A stretch of 48,425 nt of DNA from an uncultured bacterium (GTDB lineage: Bacteria; Verrucomicrobiota; Kiritimatiellia; RFP12; UBA1067). The position numbers were made by a program, and so were the translations under genes. A model generated the notes under the pieces. That model saw only the letters and a program-made list of their open reading frames with translations, searched no databases and was not told the DNA's origin. The stretch covers positions 1 to 48,425 of the forward strand of contig CACWIW010000065.1 of NCBI GenBank assembly GCA_902761035.1, written 5' to 3'. Below are positions 25,912 to 36,500 of the stretch, piece after piece (the stretch's first letter is position 1; every line of letters starts with the position of its first letter).

Positions 25912-27381
25912 TTACAGGCGCGCAAAGTCCCATGCGCCACGCTTCGGCGCCTTGAGGAACGCATTCGCCTCTGCTTTGTTCGTGAAGCACATCTTACGCG
26001 CGTCGAACGCCAGCTCCTCGCCCGGATACCGGAGTGACACGCAGCCGATCAGGAGAGCCTCCGTGAGGGGCGCCGCGTAGGAGAGCTTCGAGCCGCACTT
26101 CTCGAGGTCGCACACGAGACAGGCCTCCACGAACTCGCGGTAGTGGCTGTACTTCGCCGCCCTCTCGCCCTTCGCGAGCGCGGCGTCGAACGCCGCCTTG
26201 TCGCCCGCGATGCAGACCGGCTTCGCCGCATGAGAACCGCCGATGGAGGTCGCCTTGGTGCCCACGATGATCAGGCCGTTGCCCGGCACGGACGGGACGA
26301 TCTTCGCCGGTGCCTTGTAGGGCTTGCCCTCCTTCTTCGCCTTGGCGGCCTTCTTCGCCTCGGCGTCGGTGGCGCACTTCAGCGCGAATGCCTCAAGGCC
26401 GGCGATGGCCTTCATGTCGGGCTTCACGTGTCCGTCCGTCCACACGAGCTTGACGCCGTTCGGAATCCACTTGTTCGGCGCGAACGCCATCTCGATGCGC
26501 GACTTCTTCGGGTAGGCGACGCCCACGGGGCCCTCGCCGAAGGTATCGCCCGTGACCTTCGTGGGCAGGCCGAGCTCGAACGTCCAGAACGCCGGGTCGG
26601 CGTTATGGACCGCCATATCGCCAATCGCGCCGCAGCCGTAGTCCCACCAGCCACGCCACTTGAAGCGGTGGTAGGCGCTCGAATAGCCGTGGTCCGCGCT
26701 CGGACCGCACCAGCAGTCCCAGGAATCAGGCGCGAAGTGCGCCGGCACCGGCTCGGGCTTCGCGTACTTCTTCATGCCCTGCGGCCACACCGGACGGTCG
26801 CTCCAGCTGTAAATCTCCTTGATCTCGCCCCACGCGCCGGCATCGCGCAGCGCCTTGTAGCGCCACACGCCCGGATGGCCCTGGTTGCCCATCTGCACCA
26901 CGCGGCCCGTGCGGAGAGAGGTCTTGAGCATCAGCTCGCACTCCTCCACAGTGCGCGCGAGCGGCTTCTGCACGTACACGTGCTTGCCGGCGTTCATGCA
27001 GTCGATGGAGATGTAGGCATGCGTGTGGTCCGGCGTACCCACCTGCACGGCCTCGAACTTGTCGCCCATCGTCTTCAGCATCTTGCGGTAGTCGGTGAAC
27101 TTGGGGATGCCGGGGTATTTCTTCTCCCAGTGGGCGAACATCGCCGGATCGATGTCGCAGATCGCCACGAGCTCGCAACCCGCGCTGATGAGGCTCTCCG
27201 TCGCGGCCCGGCCCATGCCGCCGCAGCCGATGGACGCGATCTTGAGCTTGCGCCCCGCAACCTTGCCCTTGAACGCGTCCTGCGGCGCAAGGTCGATACC
27301 GGCCGCGCCGAGCGAAAGCCCGAACGCCCCGATTCCCGTCATAAACGCGCGCCGCGTGGGCGCAAACTGCATCGTTTTCAT
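25912..27381 (-). CDS. Tat-exported Gfo/Idh/MocA-family oxidoreductase
   Basis: 489 residues from the ATG at 27381 (AAAGGAAA upstream). The longer frame is a low-complexity Thr run from a tandem repeat and is rejected. Tat signal TRRAFMTGIGAFGLSLGAAG (RR at 10-11). The Rossmann motif is IGCGGMGRA (51-59). The catalytic Lys lies in VYVQKPLA (K139), corresponding to the EKP motif with Q in place of E. The C-terminal half has the family's beta-sheet domain with WRGWWDYGCGAIGDM. Such exported members, common in PVC and Bacteroidota, oxidise or reduce sugars with a bound NAD(P). It heads the unit 27381-21253. Confidence 0.9.
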   Translation of the reverse strand: MKTMQFAPTRRAFMTGIGAFGLSLGAAGIDLAPQDAFKGKVAGRKLKIASIGCGGMGRAATESLISAGCELVAICDIDPAMFAHWEKKYPGIPKFTDYRKMLKTMGDKFEAVQVGTPDHTHAYISIDCMNAGKHVYVQKPLARTVEECELMLKTSLRTGRVVQMGNQGHPGVWRYKALRDAGAWGEIKEIYSWSDRPVWPQGMKKYAKPEPVPAHFAPDSWDCWCGPSADHGYSSAYHRFKWRGWWDYGCGAIGDMAVHNADPAFWTFELGLPTKVTGDTFGEGPVGVAYPKKSRIEMAFAPNKWIPNGVKLVWTDGHVKPDMKAIAGLEAFALKCATDAEAKKAAKAKKEGKPYKAPAKIVPSVPGNGLIIVGTKATSIGGSHAAKPVCIAGDKAAFDAALAKGERAAKYSHYREFVEACLVCDLEKCGSKLSYAAPLTEALLIGCVSLRYPGEELAFDARKMCFTNKAEANAFLKAPKRGAWDFARL

Positions 27382-27405
27382 TTCTGGTTTTCCTTTCGGC
27401 CGTTC

Positions 27406-27414
27406 ATTATACCA
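27406..27414 (-). promoter_or_regulatory. Extended -10 promoter of the oxidoreductase unit
   Basis: The minus strand reads TGGTATAAT after AATTTT, followed by a leader of about 18 nt with AAAGG before the ATG at 27381. Same pattern as the leaderless promoters, but with a normal ribosome-binding leader. Confidence 0.55.
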
Positions 27415-27493
27415 AAAATTCGCGGATCGTGCGGAGCGCGGATTTACGGGACATCCAAGACATCCGGGACTTCCGAGACGAGCGACCATCTCT

Positions 27494-27538
27494 GTTGTCC
27501 CGGTTGTCGCGGTTGTCGCGGTTGTCCCGGTTGTCCCG
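27494..27538. repeat. Tandem 9-bp repeat (five units)
   Basis: Five units of GTTGTCSCG (S = C or G) in the 165-bp gap between the giant gene's stop and the oxidoreductase promoter. A looser series around GACATCC lies just to the left. It may act as a terminator-like or protein-binding spacer; no strong hairpin is visible. Confidence 0.7.
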
Positions 27539-27546
27539 GTCACCGC

Positions 27547-30500
27547 CTACTTCAGGATAATGGTCGTGCCGCCGATGTAGGTAAGCTTCAGGCCGTCCTC
27601 CGTCTTCTGGATGCGGTAGCCACGCTTGCGGGCAACGGGATCAAGGACGAAGCTCGTGTTCTCCGGCATCGCCGCCCACTCGACCACGCACTTCTTGCCG
27701 GTGCGCTTGATGACCTTCAGGTCGGTGCGGTCGGCGAGGTTCACGTTGACCGTCGCGCCCGCCGCAGTCGGGAAGATCACCGCACGGTCGGAGACGCTCG
27801 TCGCGTTCCACGGCCCCTCCCAGTCGGCGAGGTCGAGCGTCGCGCCGCTGGCGAGCGTGCAGCCCCAGTGGCGGTCGCTCTCGGGCTTGAAGACGCCGCT
27901 CACGGTGAGCGAGTTCGCGCTGTACAGCGCGCCGTCCGTCGTGTTCGCGCAGATGTAGTCCTTCACCGTCATCGGCTCGCGGTCAATCGCGAGGATGCCG
28001 GAGTTCTTCACGACAAGCGTCGTCTGAGGCGCGCGGATGCCCTTGGTGTTGTCCGTCTGGTAGTACACCGTGTAGAAGCCGTCCACCTCAAGCGTGCCGG
28101 CGGTGATGTCCGTGTTGAACATCCAGCAGTAGTCGCTGCCGCTCTGTCCACGCCCGTTCCAGTGGAGCGTGTAGCCCTGGAGGTCGAGCGTGACGGCCAC
28201 GTTGTCGCGCCGCACGAGGCCGCCGCCCACGAAGTCCATGTACGAATCAGCCGTGAGCGTGACATTGCCCCAGTGCGAGTAGTTGTAACCGGCCGAGACC
28301 GCAACCGAGTTGGCGAGCGTGCCGCCGTTCAGGACGACGCGGTTCTTGTAGTTGTTGATTGCACCGTAGGCGTCTAAGGTCGCGCCCGGCTGAACCGTCA
28401 CGTCCGTCCCGAACGCGCCGAGCGTACCCGTGCAGACCTGGTCGCGTCCGTCGGCGGCGGTCGGCGTGCCGAGCCTGAACGTACCTTCGCGCACCTCCGT
28501 ACCGCCCGTGTAGGTGGAGCCCGCCGGTGCCTCGTACACGCCGGCGCCTTCCTTCACCACCTTCACGTTGCCGCAGATCGCGACGCCGTCGTTCACGGCA
28601 TCCACGCCTTCCGGCACATCGATGATCAGCGTGCCCTGAGTCCTGCCGGTCATCCACTTCGCCTGCAGGTACTGCACCACCTCGGTGCGCTGCGCGTCCG
28701 AAAGCGCCGTGTTGAAGCAGATGAGCTCGGAGAGCTGGCGTCCGCCGTTGCGGTAGCCACTATCAATGCTATTGCTGCGGTCAAAGGTGAGCGAGTCGGA
28801 AGCGGAGTTCTGCGATGTCAAGATGGAGATTACCTGGAAGTCATCGGCCGGAATCACATCGTTCTTCCAATCGACAACCGTAGTCCCGTTCCAGACGTTG
28901 CTGAACTTCGCATGGCTGCTGTTACCATACTGTCCGGCCGTGCCGCGGTGGAAGTTGTAGGTGCCGCTCCCCCCGTTCCTGTCGCCCAGCAGGAAGGCCC
29001 GCTGTGTAGCCTCGACCTTGATTACCATGAACACGGTGCGCAGGTTGGTGAAGCGCGTGTACGTCATGTCGCGCTGGCTGCTCGTCTTGCCGAAATCGAC
29101 CGTGGGACGTCCGTACGTTGTCGCGTCGTAAATCGGGAAGTTCTCGGCCTGCGCTGTTGCCGCAGGGGCCGTCGCGACGCGATGGCTGGAATCCTTCGAG
29201 GTCCACGAGAGGACGCGGCCGGCCGAATCGATGTTAAGCGTCGAGGCGTCGGAGGCGTCGAGCCAGAAGCATGCGCTTGAGAGGATTGAAGGTGCCGAAA
29301 CCGTGCCGTCGAACCAAGGCGACGTAACCTCCGCGCCGAGGTAACCGTCCGCCGAAAGTCCCTTCACCCTGAGGGTGTGTCCGTTCAGGTCGATGACGGC
29401 GCCGGACGGAATCGTGACCGTGCCGAGTCCGCGCCAGTCGCAGTCCGCGTTCAGCGTGACGACGTTCCGGCCCGTGCCCATCGTAAAGTGGTCGGGCGTG
29501 AACGGAACGTATTCCGCACCATTCACGCTCACGAGCATCGGCCACGGCATGCCGTTGTAGGACATCCCGTTGGACGCGCCGTTCGCGCCCTCGCCGCCTG
29601 TCGTGTCGCCGCAGACGATGGTGAACCTGTGCCAGCCCTCGGCTATGGTGAAGTTCGTCATCTTGTTCGCGTTGTAGGTGTTGTTGATGTGCTTCCACGC
29701 ACCGTCGATGGCGAAGCCGTAGTAGTCGTCGTAGCGTTGGTTAATGTTCCACGTGCCCGCCTCCTCCGCCGAGACGTACACCCAGCCGTCGTAGCGCACC
29801 TGCGCCTCGTTGATGTACGTGGCCGACCACGGGAGGCTGTAGGCGTTGAGTTCCGTGAGGTCGCCAACGCCCTGCGTCATGTAGTGCTTCAGGAGAACAT
29901 TCTTCCACCCGTCCGCCGTCATCGCCGCGCGGTTCGGGTACTTGATATAGCCCATCTGCGTGGCCTTGTGGACGTCCTCGCCGATCTGCACGCCCTTCCA
30001 GTTCATCTCCGTGCCTTCGGGCACGTTGAACGACGTCGTGCCGTCGATGATGACGGTCGTGTGCTCGTTTGGAACGGCGTTCTCGACCACGTTGCCCGCC
30101 GCGTCGCGGCACTCCCAGTTCGCCGCGCTCGTCAGCGTCGTGCCGTCGCCGTTGCCCGTCCAGCGCGCGGTCATGTCAACCGTGCCGGGCGTCGTCCAGA
30201 TTTCGATCTTCGCGATCTCGTAGGATTTTGCGGTCAGTCTGGTGGAGCCGCCGATCTTGCTCGCATCGTTCGCAAACGTCCAGTCGATGGACCCCAGGTG
30301 GTTGTGCGACATGTTGCCGAGGCCGAACGCATATCCGCCAGTCCCCGAACCCCATGCGCTGAGCGCGAACAGCACCTGCGCGGGATTGCGCTCGCCGGGC
30401 GTGAGGCGGTGGACCTGCATCGAGCCGTGTCCAGCGGCCTCTCCGTTGCACGTGTCGTTCCAGTCGTAGCCGTAGGTCTTGGCGGGCGCTCCCGTGATCC

Positions 30501-33500
30501 CGCTTGCGCCGTTGCCGTAGGAGCTCGGCCAGAACTCGATCCAGCCGTCCGCGCCGTCGCCCGTCGCCGCCGTGGTTTCGATGCCGGGCATGTTGCTCGC
30601 GATGTGCAGATGTGACGCCGGGCCCTGATACTTCTTCGCGAGGAGGACCGGCACGCCCAACGTGTCAATCGACCTGTCGCCGAAGGCGTCCATCGACACC
30701 CAAAGCCAGCGCGTGAGGTTGTGGTACTCATGTACCCCGTCGTCCTTGCGCCTGATCTCGATGTAGTAGCCCACGCGGCCGACGTTCTCCGTGGCGGCGG
30801 TGGAGCCGCTGAAATCGTCGTAGGGCGCATACCCGTTCGTGGCCATCGGCGTTCCGTTGTGCGCCGCAATGTCCAACACGCGGGCGCGGGTGAAGCCTGC
30901 GAGGTACGCGGCGGGCACGTTGTTCTCTGCGCCGGTCGTGGTCGGGATGTTCGCCTCGACCTGTCCCGGCGTGAAGTCGGGGTCGTCCGCAAGCGCGTCC
31001 GTGATCGCCTTGCAGTAGACGTCCGCCATCTTGTCCTCGCCCGGCCAGTCGGGGTGGAGGTCGGTCGCGCTCTGGAAGCTGCCGGTGATGTACGTGCCGT
31101 TCTGGTCGTAGCGGTAGCACGGCGTGTAGAGGTCGGCGAAGTACACGCGCTTCGCCGGGAACATGCCGCCCTCGATCGCCTCGCGCATCATCGTGTTGTA
31201 GGTGACGACCTTCGCGTTCTTCGCGGCGTCGGCGATGTCAACAACCGCGCCCGCGATGAACTTCGCCGTTGGCTTCTGCGTGATCACCTTCTCGACGAGG
31301 TTGCTCCACGCGGGGAACAGCTCACCCGGCGTCCTGCCGCCGGAGTTGATGTCGTTCGTGCCGAGCTTGACGAGGACGAAGTCGACGTCGCCCGCCTGGT
31401 CGAGGAAGTTCTCGATGGCGTCGATCGTGCCGCCGCCGCCGCCCGAGATGAGGCGCTGCCCGCCGATGCCGGAGTGGCTGATCCACTCGTCGGGCATCGC
31501 CGCGCCGCAGATGTCGGCGCTCTGGTCGTAGCGGTGGCCCTTCGCGATCGGCTCGTAGCCCGCCGCCGCGAGCTTCTTCATGAGGCCCGTGCGCCAGTTG
31601 CCGTACCCGCCGCCGTGCGTGATGGAGTCGCCTACGGGGAGGACGTTCACGCGCGTCTTCGGCGCGCCGTAGTCGAGATCGAGCCACAGGCGGCCGCCCT
31701 TCGCGAGGTTCTCCGCCCACACCTTCGGGTTGTTGCCGCTCGCGCTCGTCGCGTCGAACACCGCCGTCAGCGCCGCGTCGTCCATGTTCAGCGAGCCGTT
31801 GTCCCACGTCATCAGCAGGAAGCGTCCCTTCGTGTTCGAGGCGTACTTCGCGTCGAGCGCGATCTTCGCGCCGGACGCAAACACGGGCGCGCCGATGAGA
31901 CGGAACGTGAACTTCGTCGGGTCGTACGTGACTCTGCCCGTCGCGCCGATGTCGAGATTTCCAAGGTAGAAGCCGCCTACGTCGTTGAACGACGCCGCGC
32001 CGTCAACCATGAGGCGCGTGGTGGTGAGCGAGATCGGGTCCCAGCCGATGTACGTGAACGCCTGCGACGCGCCGGACGGTAGGATGATCGACGCATTGGC
32101 GAGGCTCGTCGCCACCGTCTCGTCCTTCGCCCAGTTGCCGACGGTGTTGAACGTCGAGTCCGTCGCGCCGGTCCAGATGAAGTTCGCAATGGAGGAGCGG
32201 TCAGACACGGCTTCGCCGTACTTCAGCCAGAACTCGACGCGGACGTACGAGTACGCCGCACCCGAAATGTTCGCCATGTCGGCGCTTCCGGTCTTGTCCA
32301 CATACGTCCAGTCAAGCACCTTGCTCGTTTGTCCGTGGTTGCCGTAGTTGGCGAGCGTGCCCATGCCGAGAGCGCAAGAGTCGGCGCCGCCCCAGCGGTT
32401 GTAGGCAAAGAGGATTTCCGCGGCCGGGAACGCGCCCGCTTCCGAGAACTTGCGCATCAACTGGAAGCAGGCAAAGCCACCGGACGTGCTGAACGTGTCA
32501 TTGAAGCCGAGCACGTTGCCAGTCCAGGGCTCCGCGATCACGTCGCCCGTCCTGTCGGTTCCGCCGTAGTTCTGGCAGTTGAACTCGATGTAGCCCTCGA
32601 CGGTATCGTCGTTCGCCGGGACCTGCTGAACGCCGCCGAAGTTGCTCCACACGTGGAGCTTCGTCACGGTCTGCTGCTTCTTCTGCGCGACGGTGACGGG
32701 AAACGCCACGTCCGCCCAGTTGGGACCGGGGGCGTCCATGTCGATCCACATCGCCTGCAGCGCGCCCGTGTCGCGGCGCACGAATTCAATGTAGTAGCCC
32801 ACCTTCTCGATGCCCGTCTCCTGCATCGGCGGCGCGTAGGTGTAGGGGATCGCGTAGAGGTTCTGCGCATACGCGGTGGTGTCCGTCGGCTCGATGGTGC
32901 GCACGCGCGTGAAGCCGTCGAGGTACGCGGCCGGGACGTTGTTCGTCGCGTCGAGGACGACCGCCGGAGGCGTCCACGAGGACGGCGTGTTCTTGCCGTT
33001 CGCCGTCGCGAGCGTCATCAGCTTCGCCTTGATCGCGGCGGCCACGGCCTCGCACTCCGTCGAGGTCTGCGAGGCGGTGATGAGCGATGCGATGTCAACG
33101 CACTCCACGTCCGCCTCCGTGCCGCACCACGACGCGATGTCGGCGTTGAGCGCCGCCGAGCCGCCGGGGATCGTGCAGGCGATCACGGTCGTCATCGGAA
33201 GCGCGGCCTTGATGCGCGTCACGGCCTCCTTGTAGTTGGCAAGCACCGTCGCGTCGGCGACGCCGTCGGCCACGTCCTTGTCGCCGCACAGGAAGATGGT
33301 GAAGTCGGGATAGTTCGCCGCCGCGCAGTACGTCTCGAGGCCTTCGAGCACGCCGGCGCGCGTGGCGGATGTCTTGAGCGCGAGATCGACTACGCCCGCG
33401 TGGCACTTCCACGCATCCGTGTTCGCGCACAGGTTGTTCCCGTTCGCCGTGCGCCAGCCAGTCATCTTCACGTTCCAGCCTTCGGCGAAGAGCGACTGCG

Positions 33501-36500
33501 CAAGCGGTCCGCGGAAGCAGTACGTGCTGCCATAGACGTAGGTGCCGCCGAGCGTGAATATCTTGATCTCCGGCGCCGTGACGATCGAAGACGGATCCTT
33601 CGTGAGGACGATGCTCGTTGCATTCACGACGAGCGTGTAGCCCGCCGGACAGCCCGTCACGTCGATCTTCGAGGCGTCGAGGCCGGAGATCATGCCCGCC
33701 GTGAGGAGCGAGATGTTCGCATCGCCCTCCGGCGCCGCAATGCCCGTGAGGTCGAACGCCGCCCGGCCGAGGAAGTTGAGCGTGCCCGCGAACGTGAACG
33801 GACACGGCCGCGAGAACGCGACGTCGGTCGTGAACTGGATGATGTTCGTCGACACCGAGAGGATCGAGCCGCCCTCCTCCACGTCAAGCGAGGTGAGCTT
33901 CACCGGATTCCCGCACTTGCGCATGTCTAGCGTGCCGCCCGCGTGGATCGTCACCGGAACGGCCGTCGAGGAGATGGCGATCGAGGGATTGTACGTCGAG
34001 GCCGAGGAGTCCATCACCACCGTGCCGCCGAAGATCTCCGCGCCTTCGCGCATCTGCTGGTCGGTGTGGTTGTTCGTGATGTGGAACTTCGCCGCGCCGT
34101 ACTTCGTGAGCTTCGAGTACGTGCCGTTGCCCGCGATCGGCGCGGCGCAGGTGACGTCCGTCGTCTCGTTGGAGACGATGACGTTGTCCGAGACGTAGAT
34201 CCAGCTGACGGACGTGGACATCTTCGTGGCGTCGTTGAAGACGAGGTTCCTCAGGTGCAGCCTGTTGCTGGTCTGCACGTAGGTGGATCCGCCGTCCATA
34301 ACGAGGTCGCGCAGATAGACGTTGACGGCCGGCACCTCGACCTTCGAATTCACGCCGTCGATGATCGCGTCGACGTTCGGCAGGTTGACGGTGCTGTTGT
34401 GGAAATACAGGCTTCCGTTCGTCACGTGGATCAGGCCCTCGCACGAACTCACGGCGTTGCACATCCAGAAGCGCTTTCCGGTCGGGACGTTGATCGTGAG
34501 GGTGTGGCCGTTCATGTTGAAGTCCGTCGCCCCGTAGCCGCTGTTGAGAAGGCCGAAGTCGCCGTTCGACGAATACGCCGTGGCGTCGCCCGTCATGATG
34601 ATTCCGGCCAACTGCGCGGAGCCGCTAGTCACGTTTCCGCCGCTGTTGCGGAAGCATCCGTTGCCGTCGGGTCCGGTGCCCTCCATCGTCAGCACCGGAC
34701 AGTTTCCGTTGCCGTTGCCCGCCATGTCGTAAGCCCCGCCGGCAACGATGCGAATCGGGTACTTGTTGGGGACAAGCGAGGTTGCGCCCATCGCGAGCGT
34801 TCCCGCGTTCACCACAGTGCCGCCGGAGTTCCTAAGGTAGTTCTTCGCAGTGAACGTGCCCGCGCCGGTCTTGACGAACTTCACCGCACCCTCGAGGATG
34901 TATGCCGCGTTGTTTTTCGTCGTGCCGGTCGGCACGTCGATGTACAGTTCGCCGGCCGTGACGCCGTTCTTCACGAGCTTCACGTCGTCGATCAGCGACG
35001 TCGAGTCGGAACCCATGAGATAACCCTGGAACGTGAGCGTGTGCGCTCCCGCCGTCAGGTTGAGCGCAAGGGTCTGCTCCTCGAACACGGTGTTGTTCAC
35101 CGCGCCCCACGTCCGCACAGTTGTGCCGTCGACGTGAACGGTCAGCTTGCCGCAGCCGAGGTTCGGCCTCGCCGCGAGCTTGAACGTAAGCGTGTATTCG
35201 CCCGCCTCCGGCGCAGTGAACGTCTGCTCGATGCTCGCAGCGTTCTGAAGCCAGCAGACGTACTTTCCGTCAATGGGCGTGTTCGCCACCCAGGTGTTGT
35301 TGTTCACCGTAAGGCCGCACGACGTCGTGCCACTCCATCCCGTCGGCTGGAACCCGCCGACGGTGAAGTAGGCGTATGTGCCTGAGAACGTTCCGTCGAA
35401 GTGCTCGAAGCTGCCGTTCGTGATGAGGTTCGCGTTGAAGGAATCGGTAATCGTCACGCTGCCGTCGCCCGCGATGTCATCGACGTAGAGCTTGTGCCCG
35501 TTCAGGTCGATGACCGTATCGCTCACGGCGTTTATCGCGCCAAGTCCGCGCCAGTCGCAGTCCGCCGTGAGCGTCACGCGACCTGTGCGCGCGCCGAACG
35601 TGATCGAGGCCCATGACGGCGTGGCGCCGACGGGGAACGAGAACGACGCCGCGCCGTCGATGTCAACGGCCGTGTCCGAGTCGGGAAGCGTCGTCGCGGG
35701 CAGTTCCGCGCCTGTCGCGTCCCAGCACTTCCAGTTGGCGGGGTCGGCAAGGTCCGTCACGTCGCCGCCGCCGATCCAGTGCGCCGTCGCCGCCCTTCCG
35801 GCGTCTGCCGCCGCGAAGGAGTTGAGGCTCTCCGTCGAGTCCTGCACCCAGCCCGTGCGCGTGAGCGTGGCGCCATGCGTGAAGTCTCCGCTAGATTCAA
35901 GCTCGTTCGAGTAGAGGATGCCGTTCGCCTGGTCGAAGAGCGCGCCCTTGCCGTTCGCCTTGACGACGGGCACGAGGTCGCGTACGACCATGCCGGCGTC
36001 CTTCAGCGACAGGGAGTTGAAGGTGTATTTCGATCCCTTCGTGACGGACCACGTGCCGAACACGGCAAGGTCAAGTATCGGATTTGGCTTGCGCTCAACT
36101 GCGTATGTTTTGCGGGAACCGCCATGGTCGATTTTAATGATGTCTTCGTCAGTCATCTGGAAGCGATAGGAATCTGACGTCGTGGGTGACGGATCAAGAG
36201 CCGTGCCCCTGCCATGCCAGTAGTACTTGTTGCTCTGGACATCAATCATGAACGCGGCGCCCTGCCAGGACTGGCCGAAGAGTGTTGTACTGTTGGCGTA
36301 CGTAAGCCCGCCGATGTGGAAGTCGAACGTCGTGTTGATGTCGGGGATGTAGCCGAGGCGCACGGTCTGCCCACCCGTGGAGATGAGGCTCGCCACTTCG
36401 CTCGCGTAGGGGAGTGCGTTCGTCTGCATCAGGAAGAAGCGGTACTTGAGTCCCGTCGCCTGGAGCGCGGCGGGGAGCGTCACGTTCGTCGTGACCGTTT

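Noticed and set aside
27494..27538. CRISPR array
   Set aside because: Units are 9 bp and directly adjacent, without spacers; no cas genes in the window.
27382..27543. N-terminal extension of the oxidoreductase with a Thr/Gly run
   Set aside because: It is a translation of the 9-bp tandem repeat and would precede the promoter; the Tat signal and ribosome-binding site place the start at 27381.
26143..28377. 744-codon plus-strand open frame across the oxidoreductase and the end of the giant gene
   Set aside because: Antisense shadow: Arg/Ala/Val-rich, without motifs, and it crosses two well-supported minus-strand genes and a tandem repeat.
29377..32082. Long plus-strand frames opposite the SGNH and PA14 parts of the giant gene
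   Set aside because: Low-complexity Arg/Val/Ala composition; the minus strand shows GDS, GTND and DxxH motifs.
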